From NCBI RefSeq assembly GCF_001624705.1, contig NZ_JSEO01000016.1, forward strand, positions 58,461-122,460: a DNA stretch of 64,000 nt. Reading direction: 5' to 3'. Source of the stretch: Marinomonas sp. SBI8L. GTDB taxonomy: Bacteria; Pseudomonadota; Gammaproteobacteria; Pseudomonadales; Marinomonadaceae. This document shows, piece after piece, positions 35,753 through 45,180 of the stretch. The position numbers and the translations under genes are program-made. Numbering within the stretch: position 1 is the first letter of the stretch; each line of letters opens with the position of its first letter. The notes under the pieces were generated by a model. That model ran no database searches, was not told where the DNA came from, and worked only from the letters and a program-made list of their open reading frames with translations.

Positions 35753-36173
35753 GGCAAACTCTTTTTTTGGTTATAGGGCCCACGAATAAATCACCTGTTC
35801 TCAGTCATATTAGGTGATGCTTTTATCCTCACCTTGAAGTGAGATAGCTTATTCGCAGTGTCTTTTAGGTTTTTGATTTGTACCGAAAGATTAACCAGAA
35901 GACGCTGAGATAACGCGGCAAGAAAAATGACAAAACCTGTCAAAACAAGGGTCTTTTAACCGCTTTCTTCTCCTTATTTATGACGCAGTAGATTCGGGGG
36001 AGTGAATATCAAGAGAGATGGGGATGTGACCAAAAACTGCCTTAAATTTGTAAGAATAGCCTGCAAAAATAATGCGTTTGGACGAGTAAGTCTTGGACTT
36101 GAGTGAGATGTTTAATGGGGAAACGCTGTGAAATATAGCGCTATTAAATATAGATAAAAGAGGGAAGCGAGTT
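35753..36173. other. 421-bp divergent intergenic region
   Basis: This lies between the DUF2589 set and the lamin-tail gene and presumably carries both promoters. A short stretch at about 35846-35860 (CTTATTCGCAG) resembles one end of the MITE found elsewhere, but there is no partner. Nothing else is evident. Confidence 0.35.
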
Positions 36174-37034
36174 ATGGAATCAAATACGATCAATAAACTA
36201 AAACAAAGCATCTATAAACATCAATTCAGCCTAGAGCAGGATCGCGCTTTATCCGCCTTTTCTGAAGTGAGCTTGAAGCTTGCTGAACAGTTATTGAAGG
36301 ATAATGCCGACGGGATAAACCCCAGTGCGTTTACTGCATGGTGGCAGGCTAATTATCGTCTATATGCGAATCAACAAATGATGATAACTGGGCTAAATTT
36401 TAAGGGAACAAGTTCAAATGGTAGCCATCCTGAGGAAGATGAATATATTGAAATAACCAACCAAGGCCCAGCTATTCTCGATCTAGGTGGTTGGTCCATT
36501 GAAGCTGGCCCTAATCAAACTATGACCTTTAAAGAAAAAACTATGATAGCAAGTGGTCAGAGTATTCGAGTTTATACGTTTGATAAGGGGGCGTTTTCAT
36601 TTAAAAGTCACCAAGCCATTTGGAATAATCGAGGGGATAAAGCCAAATTATACGATCAAGATGCGACCTTGATTAGCCAGTGGTGGTATGGCCGTGAAGC
36701 TGAGAAAGATGTCTATATTTCTCATATTGCTTTTGATGGCAATGATAGATATTCAGAAGGTGACGAGTATGTTGAGATCACTAATTTGAGCCCTGCTTGG
36801 GTGGATATCTCAAGTTGGGTTTTAGGGGGTGGGCATGCAGATGATTTTGTCTTTTCAGAAGGTAGTCATATTGCACCTTTTGGCAGCATACGTGTGTATA
36901 CCAATAAACTCGATGCTAGAACAGGCGGCTATTCATGGGATAGCAAGCGAGCTATTTGGAACAACCATGCAGGGCATGCTTATTTAAATGGGTTGGGGCA
37001 ACGAACAGTCAGTGACTATCACTATGGTAAATAG
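36174..37034 (+). CDS. Protein with two lamin-tail domains
   Basis: The 286-residue protein has an N-terminal helical part (1-70) and two lamin-tail (LTD) immunoglobulin-like domains. The first is at about 72-170 (MMITGLNFKG, DEYIEITNQGPAILDLGGWSI) and the second at about 180-284 (YISHIAFDGN, DEYVEITNLSPAWVDISSWVL). Both end with a RAIWNN/QAIWNN repeat, so the domains are internal duplicates. Bacterial LTDs occur in cell-surface and secreted proteins. No signal peptide is visible. AGAGGGAAGCGAG lies upstream of the ATG. Confidence 0.8.
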   Translation: MESNTINKLKQSIYKHQFSLEQDRALSAFSEVSLKLAEQLLKDNADGINPSAFTAWWQANYRLYANQQMMITGLNFKGTSSNGSHPEEDEYIEITNQGPAILDLGGWSIEAGPNQTMTFKEKTMIASGQSIRVYTFDKGAFSFKSHQAIWNNRGDKAKLYDQDATLISQWWYGREAEKDVYISHIAFDGNDRYSEGDEYVEITNLSPAWVDISSWVLGGGHADDFVFSEGSHIAPFGSIRVYTNKLDARTGGYSWDSKRAIWNNHAGHAYLNGLGQRTVSDYHYGK

Positions 37035-37201
37035 CACTAACAATTAGCGTGAAATAAATAGCACTAAAATAAATAGCGCCATAAGAGGCAAGGCCCCAAA
37101 CTCACTCTGCTTGATTTGGGGCAAAAAGTCAGAATTTGCGCCAAGTAGTTAATCTTGTATGGCAATAAGGTAAATGGACTCATTCTTAGAAGGTTCACCT
37201 T

Positions 37202-40027
37202 ATGTCTAATGCATCATCAATTAACAATATGCCGATTAATTCATCTTCAATCGATCTGAGCGTGAAAGAAAGATCAAATTACTATCAGCTACTTTTTCCT
37301 TATCTAGAGTTAGAGAATGGCCCTAAAATTACTCAGTTAGAATTGGATAATAGCTTTTATACCTGCCCTGATAGCCTTAATGAAAATGCTACATTCCAGC
37401 AATGGGAAAAAGCGAAAACTGCTGGGGATAGGGCTCAGGCTCAAGCCTCTGCTGTGAGTTACATTAATAGCGCAGACTTTATTCGATACCCTCAGCAATT
37501 ATCTTTGCCTTTAATTAAATTATTAGATGAAGACTTTTCTCGATTACAAAGTCGTGAGGATCTAATTAGTGTAATTGATCGACACTTTTCCTCTTCGGAT
37601 AACTTAGTTGAGTTTCTTGCCTCTCCTGACTTTCAAGAAAGCCTTACTCGTATTTGGCTAAGTTGTTTTTCTCTCATTATTATTCTGGACTATGAAATCA
37701 ACTGGCTTGATCAGTTAATTCGTATCTTAAAAAGATTAAACTTCATAGATAAAGCCTTGGGCTTGATTAAGAATAATCAGACTTGGTCAGAATTTAATAC
37801 TGAACTTTGGTTGAATGCTGATCTTTTACTGCCTCTTAGTGTCTTCCCTTTACCTTGTTCTGGAATAACAGATGAGGAGAAAAGTACAGTAAAAGTCAAA
37901 GCTGACACGTCCATATCTTCAAGCCTGCCTGCATCGGGCGTAAGACCTTATGCCATAGGGACGTTACACAGAATAGAGTACAAGTTAATTGGCTACGAAC
38001 TAGGAGAGTTGCAAAAAGTAGAATCTGTTTTATCCGGTGAATCACGAGAGAGCCAATTGGATTTTACGTTTAAGTCTGACTCTCAGTTGAGTATGTTGCA
38101 AGAGAAGCAAGCTTTAGATAAAACACTGGCGTCCCATAAAGAGCAAGATTTATTAGCCCATGTACAACATACGCTTGCTGACAAGCAGGTGACTAATACG
38201 CTAGATAAGTATGCCACCCAATATATCGCCACATCAGCGAACGCCAGCACATCAGGAAGTTGGACGATTGATGAAAAACCTAGAGGGGGCGATAACCAAG
38301 CGTCGGCGGACTTTATTAAAGATGTATTGGCTAAAACTGAACAGAGAGTGTCTCGTCATGTTAGCCAAGTAAAACAGGTACAACTTAGTTATGAGCAAGT
38401 TAATAAGGAAAGTCAGCGTTTTCATAATGACAAAGATCGACCCCTTAATGGTTTTTACTACTGGCTAAATAAGCGTTATCGGGTACAGGCTTTAGAATCT
38501 CAAAAACGTTTGATGATAGAGATAAACTTAGACCTTGGTGGTGATGAGCTACAGCGAGAATTGAAAAAACTAGTTCAGTTAGATCAGGCTAAACCAATGA
38601 GTTTAAGTGAGCATGGGGTTAATCAATATTCAGATATCTTGATTGAACTTCCTGATACTTCGAATGTGCAGACACATCCTCAAGAAAGCGCGAATAATAC
38701 GTCTCATAATGTTAATAATAACCTTGATACCAGTCTTGATGATAAGGGCGAGAACTATGCGGATTTATCCTCAGCTTATTATTTAAATCTTTATCAAGCA
38801 TATAACTTAGACTGTATTGAACCTGCCCCAAGGTTAAAGCCTTCCCTTAATAAGAGTATTCGCTCCCAGTTAGCATCCTCTTCACAAATATTCACTATCC
38901 CTAAGGGGTATTCTGCTAAGAAGCTAACAGTGAGTGCTTTGGTGGCAGATTCTGTAACAGGGCTAACTATTCTGTTATTGGGTAAGGTTTATCCAATGCA
39001 TTTATCAAACGGACAGACTAATCAAACAATTGTATTAGAAGGAGAGATTGAAGAAGCGATCGAGGTTTCATTCTTAGCAAATCTTGAAACAGGCGTTTGT
39101 CCAAATACAGGTGCAAAGCAAAATTGTAGTGGTAAACAAGCCGTTAGTATCAGTGCCCATACACAAGTCATTAGCATGAACTTGGAGCTGGCCTTAACAC
39201 AAGAGCGCTTAAATCAATGGCAACTTAAAGTTTATGAGGCATGCCAGCAAGCGTATCGGTTGCAATGCGCTGAATATAAAGTGTCTTTAGAGACGTTAAA
39301 AGGCAAGCTAAAAGAAGAGGATAATAAAGTCACTCTGAGTTTGATTAACCGTGAGCTGATTAAGATGAGTATTAAAACTTTATTTGATCACAGTATGGTC
39401 TTTGTACAAGGGGTTGCAGGTGAACCCAAGGACTTGTTTGCTTATCAGCAATACTTTGATTACATCTTAGAATGGGATCAACTTTATTGTAAGTTGATAA
39501 ACTATCAAGCATGCAATACTCCTGATTCTGAAACAAACGAAACCAGTGACGTAAATACTTCTAAGCGCGACATTTCTACGGCAGATTCTTCCGTTTCTGC
39601 ATCACAGATATCTTCTACTACAAGTGTGGCATCTTCTTTAAAAGAGAAGGCTCAGAGTGATATTTCTCATGAAAAGGCGCTAGAAACACAAAGTTTACCT
39701 GTTTTAGCTGAGTTAGATTCAGAGCTCTATTTATATCGTTTTATCAAAGCACAAGAAGCCAAGCTTCTTATTCCTGTGAAACCAGGTTTTGAAAAACGTT
39801 TTATGTACTTCTATGAAACTGGGCGAATTTGGCATGGCCAAGAGAGTTTAGTACCGATTAACCAGGGCGCTTTAGCCTTGATTAATGATTATAAAGGGTT
39901 ACGTAATCATTTAGAGGGAGAGAAGCGAGTGAAAGATTGGCAGGTGTGCTTACCGACTGTGATGTCTGTGATAGACGAAGATACAAGCTTAGATAATATT
40001 GCGAGCCATTTAGATAACAATCGTTAG
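37202..40027 (+). CDS. Large hypothetical protein, 941 residues
   Basis: I do not recognise a family. The protein is hydrophilic, without a signal peptide or membrane span, and has Ser/Asn/Thr-rich linkers at about 490-510 (SANNTSHNVNNNLD) and 780-825 (TSDVNTSKRDISTADSSVSASQISSTTS), suggesting at least three separate folded parts. The middle contains a long helical, Gln/Lys-rich region. Twenty-seven bases separate it from the tail-collar gene, implying one operon. GGTTCACCTT precedes the ATG. It could be a structural or adaptor protein of the neighbouring system. Confidence 0.7.
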   Translation: MSNASSINNMPINSSSIDLSVKERSNYYQLLFPYLELENGPKITQLELDNSFYTCPDSLNENATFQQWEKAKTAGDRAQAQASAVSYINSADFIRYPQQLSLPLIKLLDEDFSRLQSREDLISVIDRHFSSSDNLVEFLASPDFQESLTRIWLSCFSLIIILDYEINWLDQLIRILKRLNFIDKALGLIKNNQTWSEFNTELWLNADLLLPLSVFPLPCSGITDEEKSTVKVKADTSISSSLPASGVRPYAIGTLHRIEYKLIGYELGELQKVESVLSGESRESQLDFTFKSDSQLSMLQEKQALDKTLASHKEQDLLAHVQHTLADKQVTNTLDKYATQYIATSANASTSGSWTIDEKPRGGDNQASADFIKDVLAKTEQRVSRHVSQVKQVQLSYEQVNKESQRFHNDKDRPLNGFYYWLNKRYRVQALESQKRLMIEINLDLGGDELQRELKKLVQLDQAKPMSLSEHGVNQYSDILIELPDTSNVQTHPQESANNTSHNVNNNLDTSLDDKGENYADLSSAYYLNLYQAYNLDCIEPAPRLKPSLNKSIRSQLASSSQIFTIPKGYSAKKLTVSALVADSVTGLTILLLGKVYPMHLSNGQTNQTIVLEGEIEEAIEVSFLANLETGVCPNTGAKQNCSGKQAVSISAHTQVISMNLELALTQERLNQWQLKVYEACQQAYRLQCAEYKVSLETLKGKLKEEDNKVTLSLINRELIKMSIKTLFDHSMVFVQGVAGEPKDLFAYQQYFDYILEWDQLYCKLINYQACNTPDSETNETSDVNTSKRDISTADSSVSASQISSTTSVASSLKEKAQSDISHEKALETQSLPVLAELDSELYLYRFIKAQEAKLLIPVKPGFEKRFMYFYETGRIWHGQESLVPINQGALALINDYKGLRNHLEGEKRVKDWQVCLPTVMSVIDEDTSLDNIASHLDNNR

Positions 40028-40054
40028 GCATGAAAGCTAAAGGAGTAAGTTAGC

Positions 40055-40654
40055 ATGGAGAAGAAACACGAGTACTCACAACACGCCCCCAGCGCTCAAC
40101 ATCCTGAACTGCCTGAATTAGTGCCACCTGCTATTATGGGAGATGCTATGCCGGTTGGCTCTGTAATCGCTTTTGCTGGGGAAATACGTACTTCAGGTGA
40201 TAGGCCTCATGAAACGAATTTACCTATGTTTAACTGGCTTAAGTGTGATGGATCAAGCTTAGAGATTGCTCAGTACCCTGAACTATTTTCTGCGCTAGGT
40301 TATCGTTATGGTGGTAGTGGACAAAGATTTAATCTACCGGATTTAAGGGGAGAGTTTTTACGAGGTGTGGATGAGGGCGAACGTCATAAAGGGAGTCTAG
40401 ATAACAGAGTAGGGGCGAGAAATGGTGAGAAAAATGGTGTTGGTTCAACCCAAGGTTTTGCTCTTGAAACACATGTCCATGGTTACCAGAAGCCAAAAGA
40501 AGTTGTACCTGTAATTGCTGAACCTGGTGTCTCGACGACGCAAACACCCTTGATACCCGCAGATACTTCAGAGCCTAAAAAATGCTCAGTTAGTCAATAT
40601 GAAACCCGTCCAGTTAATACCTTTGTCTATTGGTTAATTAAAACCAAGCTCTAA
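40055..40654 (+). CDS. Phage tail-collar domain protein
   Basis: The 199-residue protein carries the tail-collar domain: MPVGSVIAFAGEIRTS, then WLKCDGSSLEIAQYPELFSALGYRYGG, FNLPDLRGEFLRGVDEG, then ETHVHGY and NTFVYWLIKTK. In phages and contractile injection systems this domain forms trimeric fibre tips. No other phage gene is close. Here it is the third gene of the lamin-tail/941-residue set, so it may be a surface fibre of a non-phage assembly. AAGGAGTAAGTTAGC precedes the ATG. Confidence 0.85.
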   Translation: MEKKHEYSQHAPSAQHPELPELVPPAIMGDAMPVGSVIAFAGEIRTSGDRPHETNLPMFNWLKCDGSSLEIAQYPELFSALGYRYGGSGQRFNLPDLRGEFLRGVDEGERHKGSLDNRVGARNGEKNGVGSTQGFALETHVHGYQKPKEVVPVIAEPGVSTTQTPLIPADTSEPKKCSVSQYETRPVNTFVYWLIKTKL

Positions 40655-40755
40655 CAAGCGATTTAAGCGTCCCATAAGAAAGTCCAGTTACTCTCTTGTT
40701 TACAAGATATGAACGGCAATTGGTTTGTCAATTTAGTAAATAGGAGAGGCTTCTA

Positions 40756-42382
40756 ATGCAAAACACACATTCTATTCGCTTGGTGAAGGCCCACCAGCAT
40801 ACACCTAGGGTGATTCACTGTAATGTTTTTGATGAAGTATTACGTGAAGTGCCTGTTTCGGTCGCTTTTTATTATAAGAAAAATCTAAAAACAGAAGAGC
40901 TCAAATTCGCGTTAGAGGCCGCTCTTGAGTCGTTTGATATCTTTGCTGGTAGGCTAAGTTATCTTGATGGTGACTTTTGTATTAATTGTCGTAACCAAGG
41001 GGTTAGCTTTTCTACCCAAACCCATGACTTTGAAATGACTCAGCTATTAGCTAATCAATTTGATAGTCAAAATAATAAAATACTATTTGATCTAATTAAC
41101 CCTAAAACAGTGATTAAAAAGCAAGAAGCAGTGTTAACCATCAAGGTAAATTATTTTGAAGCTGGTGGTATGTGCCTAGGGAGCCTGCGATTAAGTCACC
41201 TCTTCTCAGTCTTTTCAGAAAACGTATCACACAAGGCGTTACTTTGACGTAATGTAGGTACCTTTCGAGAAGTGACAACACAGGGTGTTACTTTTTCTGA
41301 AAGACCCGAAGGGCGTGGTCTAAAAGCCCTATCTTTATGTTGAGAACCTTATCAATAGAATAACTATTAAGTTGCGCTCCTCGCCATAAATCTAGCGGCT
41401 TTTATCCACACGCTGAGGCGGGAGGACTTATTCGCAGGTTCCCTAGCTTTAACTTGGCATCATGCGATTGGCGATATGCAGACTTTTATGAGCTTTATGC
41501 GTGCTTGGTCGGATCAATTTGCTGGGCGTCATTTTGTAACGCCTCTGATTGTACCTGATAGACATCAGTACCTGGCTCAGCACTTACCAATAAATAACAA
41601 CCAAGATGAAGCGGCAGTGCGTAAAATTGGAATCGTAGAAGCCATAAAGCTAATTTACTACATGCAATGCAAAAGGAAGGCTCAAAGGTGGGTTCAGTTT
41701 TATTTTAGTGAGGATGAACTCAAAACTATGCATGAAAACTATCGACAAAGATCAGATCGTTTTTTTATCTGTTAATGATGCATTGTCTGCTCATATCTTA
41801 TCTGTATTCACAGATACTCTTGAACATAAAGGCCAGTTATATCCAAGAGAAATGGATATGGCGATTAATTTTCGCAGTCGAGCCGGATTAGATAAAAGTT
41901 TAATGGGCAACATGGTTTCGACTGTCAAAATAAGCCACATTCCTGGTGACTCAGCAGTAAAACTAGCTCAAGGTATTCGTCATAAGGTTGAGCATTTTGA
42001 AAACGAACATTTAGATTATTATGCTAGCTTAGAGTATATCGAAAAGCATGGAGGGCGGGATAAAATAGTTCAGTTTATTCCTGATTGGCTTAACCCATAT
42101 GGGAACTCTTTATTATTAACAAGTTGGGCTAACTTTGGAGTCTATGACATAGATTTTGGTGTTGAGAGACCATTTTACTTTGCCACCATGGGGCCGGCAT
42201 TATTTCCATGGATTAGTAACATTGTTGAAGGGCCAAATAATACAGGGCTTTCTTATGTTGTTTCAGTGCCTAAAAGTGTGTCAGATGACACGATAAAAAA
42301 TACATTGCTGGGCAAGATTAACCAATTTAGAAAACCAGATGAAGTGATTCCAGAGCTTGTACACTCACTGACTATAGGTTGA
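40756..42382 (+). pseudogene. BAHD-like acyltransferase gene, broken by a MITE and a frameshift
   Basis: Three pieces join into one HxxxD-type acyltransferase. Residues from 40756 run to CLG at 41180, where a 267-bp element interrupts. Removing it restores the frame (M-C-L-A-L-T-W-H-H-A-I-G-D) with the catalytic HxxxD motif. A second lesion is a T7 tract at 41760-41766, where one extra T shifts the frame: before it FSEDELKTMHENYRQ, after it VNDALSAHILSVF. The C-terminal part reads FRSRAGLDKSLMGNM, then LLLTSWANFGVYDIDFG, close to the DFGWG-like region. As sequenced the gene cannot make a full protein. Confidence 0.85.
41176..41446. mobile_element. MITE-like element copy 1, inserted in the acyltransferase gene
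   Basis: The element is bounded by CTAG (41176-41179 and 41443-41446). The ends are inverted repeats: GGAGCCTGCGATTAAGTC on the left and, on the complement, GGAACCTGCGAATAAGTC on the right. It has no coding frame. It is the reverse complement of the copy at 53046-53317 with high similarity throughout. Precise loss of 267 bp restores the host gene frame, and CTAG is the apparent target duplication. Confidence 0.9.
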
Positions 42383-42456
42383 TCTTGAAGGAAGGTGACA
42401 GACCCTTGTATAAGATGAACGTGAGCTAGACAGAGTCATATATACAAGGGGTCATA

Positions 42457-42795
42457 TTATTTCTTTTGGGTGTTTTTTAACTGTTGACTCAGGTTTTCCA
42501 TCAAGGCCTGTATATCTTGGCGTGATTCCTTAACCTGATCTAACTGTTCGTTAATATGTTGGTTAATTTCCTGGTATAAGCTACTTAAGTCGGCATTAAT
42601 ATTTTCAACCATGGCACTAAGATCTGCTGCTAACTCTGGCATATCTGAGTTAGCATCTGCTTGGTTATCGGTAGCTGATTCAGCATAACGTCCTGTGTCT
42701 TTATCTGTGTCTTTAGCTGCGTAACGATCACTTTCATCTTGAGATGGGGTGGTTTGGCTTTGTGCTGGAGCTGGGCTTGCGTTTGATTCACTCAT
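42457..42795 (-). CDS. Acidic coiled-coil protein of the R-body locus
   Basis: The 112-residue protein has a Ser/Gln/Asp-rich N-terminal half and a helical C-terminal half (LAADLSAMVENINADLSSLYQEINQHINEQLDQVKESRQDIQALMENL) with heptad spacing. I recognise no family. It is the last gene of the minus-strand R-body set, 99 bp after its upstream neighbour. AGGAGAG precedes the ATG. Confidence 0.6.
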   Translation of the reverse strand: MSESNASPAPAQSQTTPSQDESDRYAAKDTDKDTGRYAESATDNQADANSDMPELAADLSAMVENINADLSSLYQEINQHINEQLDQVKESRQDIQALMENLSQQLKNTQKK

Positions 42796-42894
42796 ACTTC
42801 TCTCCTGAAGGATGTCAGATTAATATTGGGTATTAAATTTCAACGTTATTTACGGCATATTATTTTTGTCACGGGCTCTACATATCTTTGTAAA

Positions 42895-43440
42895 TTACGT
42901 GATATTAGGGTGCAGTGCTAAATACAAACCAGAAGCAATTACCCCTGCAACTAAAAGACCAAGAGATAAAACTAGCGCTTTTTTATTGAACTTAGGTAAA
43001 GCCTCTTTTATGTTTTTTGGCTCAACTTGATTTGAGATTCCATTGAAGTTCGCAGCTTCACTCTTTGCTTGAGCGGGTGGGGGTGACTCTTGCGCTGGAT
43101 TAGCTGTAAAGAGGTTTGTGTTATCCACGGCTGTTAGCTTTTCATGTACTGCTTGTGCAGATTCAGCCGCTTTTTTTGACACCGTCGTTGATTCAGGGAT
43201 CGGAGCACTTATTGGCGTGCTAGCTCTTGCCTGTAATATTCTTGCACAAGCATTCGTGATAGAGGTTGATGATGCCATTTGTGCATTCTGTTGTGATGTA
43301 ATGGCATTTTGCATACCCCGAGACAGAGTATCTGCAAAGATGGTATCAACCATGGCAACTGAGTATTCTTCGCTCGCTGGGCTGACATTTGTAATTGGTT
43401 CGGCCTGATCTTTAGCCTCTTTTGTGTGTAACAAATCCAT
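42895..43440 (-). CDS. RebB-like domain protein with C-terminal membrane anchor
   Basis: The 181-residue protein has a central RebB-like stretch (SVAMVDTIFADTLSRGMQNAITSQQNAQMASSTSITNACARILQ; note NAI-x2-QQNAQM as in RebB proteins), a Pro/Ser/Thr-rich linker, and one hydrophobic span near the end (ALVLSLGLLVAGVIASGLYLAL) just before the C-terminus. This would anchor an R-body-type protein in a membrane. It belongs to the R-body gene set by position and composition. Confidence 0.6.
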   Translation of the reverse strand: MDLLHTKEAKDQAEPITNVSPASEEYSVAMVDTIFADTLSRGMQNAITSQQNAQMASSTSITNACARILQARASTPISAPIPESTTVSKKAAESAQAVHEKLTAVDNTNLFTANPAQESPPPAQAKSEAANFNGISNQVEPKNIKEALPKFNKKALVLSLGLLVAGVIASGLYLALHPNIT

Positions 43441-43486
43441 GATGAAGTCCTGTTATCTAAACAATATTATCCGTATGAGTTGTCTG

Positions 43487-43753
43487 TTATTTCGACTCAG
43501 TGACACTGGAGTAAAGGTCGATAAAATTACTCTTAGAGTCTTTTGCTTGAGAGTTTAATTTATCCAGTGCTTCTAGATATTTGGGGTCACCTGACTCAAT
43601 AAAGTTTGCGAGTGCAACCCCGGCGGCAGTGGATAACAAGGTATTCATATCTCGCATTGTATTCGCCGCATCTTGTACCGCTAAAGCACCTGATTGAGCG
43701 AGCGATTTACTTGCAATAGACTGGGTTTTATCTTGAGTTGCTTCATTAGACAT
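43487..43753 (-). CDS. Small R-body-locus protein
   Basis: The 88-residue, mostly helical protein (SLAQSGALAVQDAANTMRDMNTLLSTAAGVALANFIESGDPKYLEALDKL) is Ala/Ser-rich like the RebB proteins next to it but lacks the VTQVN and QQQAN signatures. AAGGAAAACACC precedes the ATG. It is probably a companion (RebD-like role is only a guess) in R-body formation. Confidence 0.6.
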   Translation of the reverse strand: MSNEATQDKTQSIASKSLAQSGALAVQDAANTMRDMNTLLSTAAGVALANFIESGDPKYLEALDKLNSQAKDSKSNFIDLYSSVTESK

Positions 43754-43904
43754 GGTGTTTTCCTTGTCATTAATAGTAAGAAATAGCGGTTTATTAATTT
43801 AATTTTTTGTTGGCTGTTTGTTTGAGCTCAACCTAGTCAAAGCTAGATAAATACACGCTAAGTAAGCTGCTGTGCTAAACCCAGCGTGTATTTATTGTGC
43901 CAGT

Positions 43905-44186
43905 CTAGCGACGCGGCGCAGCACCTTTATCTATGATTTGGCCAGATACAGTACCTGTGACGGCATTACCTGTATTCATCAAGGCGTTAATGCCTTGAAC
44001 AGTCGCCGCTTGCCACATAACATTTGCTTGTTGTTGCCCTGTCGTTAGGTTTTGTGCACCAGCTGCAAGTGCTTGGCTAGTTGCTAGCATTAGGTTGCCC
44101 ATCGCTGTCGCAGGGGTGTCACCAAGTACCTTAGTATTTACTTGAGTAACTGAATCTGTAATGGCTTCGTTCACATAATTTGGCAT
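43905..44186 (-). CDS. RebB family R-body protein, copy 6
   Basis: This 93-residue protein carries the RebB (killing-trait) pattern: AITDSVTQVNTKVLGDTPATAMGNLML, then QALAAGAQNLTTGQQQANVMWQAATVQGINALMNTGNAVTG, with a short PRR end. RebB proteins are polymerising units of R-bodies, the protein ribbons that unroll explosively in Caedibacter and other bacteria. It is the last of five near-identical copies. Confidence 0.88.
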   Translation of the reverse strand: MPNYVNEAITDSVTQVNTKVLGDTPATAMGNLMLATSQALAAGAQNLTTGQQQANVMWQAATVQGINALMNTGNAVTGTVSGQIIDKGAAPRR

Positions 44187-44254
44187 GGTTTTATCCTTAA
44201 AAACTGATTGAAAATAAAGCGAATACCCTGATTAGGGTATTCGCGAGACCAAGC

Positions 44255-44521
44255 TTAACCTCGGTCAATAATGTTGCCTGTCACTGTGCCTGTTACAGCA
44301 TTGCCAGTGTTCATTAGGGCGTTAATGCCTTGAACAGTGGCTGCCTGGTACATAACATTGGCTTGCTGTTGGCCTGACACTAGGTTTTGAGCACCAGCGG
44401 CTAATGCTTGGCTAGTTGGCATCATTAGGTTACCCATAGCGGTTGCTGGGGTATCACCTAATACTTTGGTGTTTACCTGGGTGACTGAATCTGTAATTGA
44501 TCCATCTACTGAATTTGGCAT
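44255..44521 (-). CDS. RebB family R-body protein, copy 5
   Basis: This 88-residue paralog differs from its neighbours at the N-terminus (VDGSITDSVTQVN) and carries LVSGQQQANVMYQAATV and a TGNIIDRG end. It shares the MMPTSQALAAGAQN variant with copy 3. An AGGAG precedes each of these ATGs, so the copies are translated separately from one transcript. Confidence 0.88.
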   Translation of the reverse strand: MPNSVDGSITDSVTQVNTKVLGDTPATAMGNLMMPTSQALAAGAQNLVSGQQQANVMYQAATVQGINALMNTGNAVTGTVTGNIIDRG

Positions 44522-44550
44522 GGAATGCTCCTTAATTTAAAAAATGCGAA

Positions 44551-44817
44551 TTAACCGCGGTCAATAATTTGACCTGATACTGTCCCTGTCACTGCATTAC
44601 CAGTGTTCATCAGAGCATTTATGCCCTGAACAGTTGCTGCTTGCCACATCACATTAGCTTGCTGTTGACCTGTTGTTAGGTTCTGCGCAGAAACGCCCAA
44701 TGCTTGGCTTGTCGCTAGCATAAGGTTGCCCATAGCAGTTGCAGGTGTGTCACCTAACACCTTGGTGTTAACTTGAGTGACAGAATCTGTGATGGCTTCA
44801 TTTACATATCTAGGCAT
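44551..44817 (-). CDS. RebB family R-body protein, copy 4
   Basis: This 88-residue paralog has the VNEAITDSVTQVN start and the MLATSQALGVSAQNLTTG variant with MWQAATV, then SGQIIDRG. The W/Y and SGQ/TGN differences sort the five copies into two groups that alternate along the DNA. Confidence 0.88.
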   Translation of the reverse strand: MPRYVNEAITDSVTQVNTKVLGDTPATAMGNLMLATSQALGVSAQNLTTGQQQANVMWQAATVQGINALMNTGNAVTGTVSGQIIDRG

Positions 44818-44859
44818 AACTTATTTCCTTATTTATCAGTGATTTACAAATAGTTAAAA

Positions 44860-45126
44860 TTAACCTTTGTCGATGATGTTGCCTGTAACAGCACCTGTTA
44901 CAGCGTTACCTGTGTTCATCAAGGCGTTGATACCTTGTACTGTTGCAGCTTGGTACATCACATTGGCTTGTTGCTGTCCTGCAGTTAAGTTCTGCGCTGA
45001 CGCAGCCAAGGCTTGGCTTGTTGGCATCATCAGATTGCCCATAGCGGTTGCTGGCGTATCACCCAATACCTTGGTATTTACCTGAGTGACTGAGTCTGTG
45101 ATTGCTCCATTTACTGTATCTGGCAT
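44860..45126 (-). CDS. RebB family R-body protein, copy 3
   Basis: This 88-residue paralog (VNGAITDSVTQVN, MMPTSQALAASAQNLTAG, MYQAATV, TGNIIDKG) belongs to the same variant group as copy 5. Its upstream gap to copy 2 is 54 bp. Confidence 0.88.
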   Translation of the reverse strand: MPDTVNGAITDSVTQVNTKVLGDTPATAMGNLMMPTSQALAASAQNLTAGQQQANVMYQAATVQGINALMNTGNAVTGAVTGNIIDKG

Positions 45127-45180
45127 AGTAATTTCCTTTTTTAAATGATGTGTCTAAACGAAATGAATAGACTGTCTTGC

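Noticed and set aside
35846-35860. Another MITE end
   Set aside because: Only about 11 bases match and no partner inverted repeat was found.
37090-37125. Terminator after the lamin-tail gene
   Set aside because: GCCCCAAA and TTTGGGGC can pair, but A bases rather than T bases follow on the plus strand and the loop is long.
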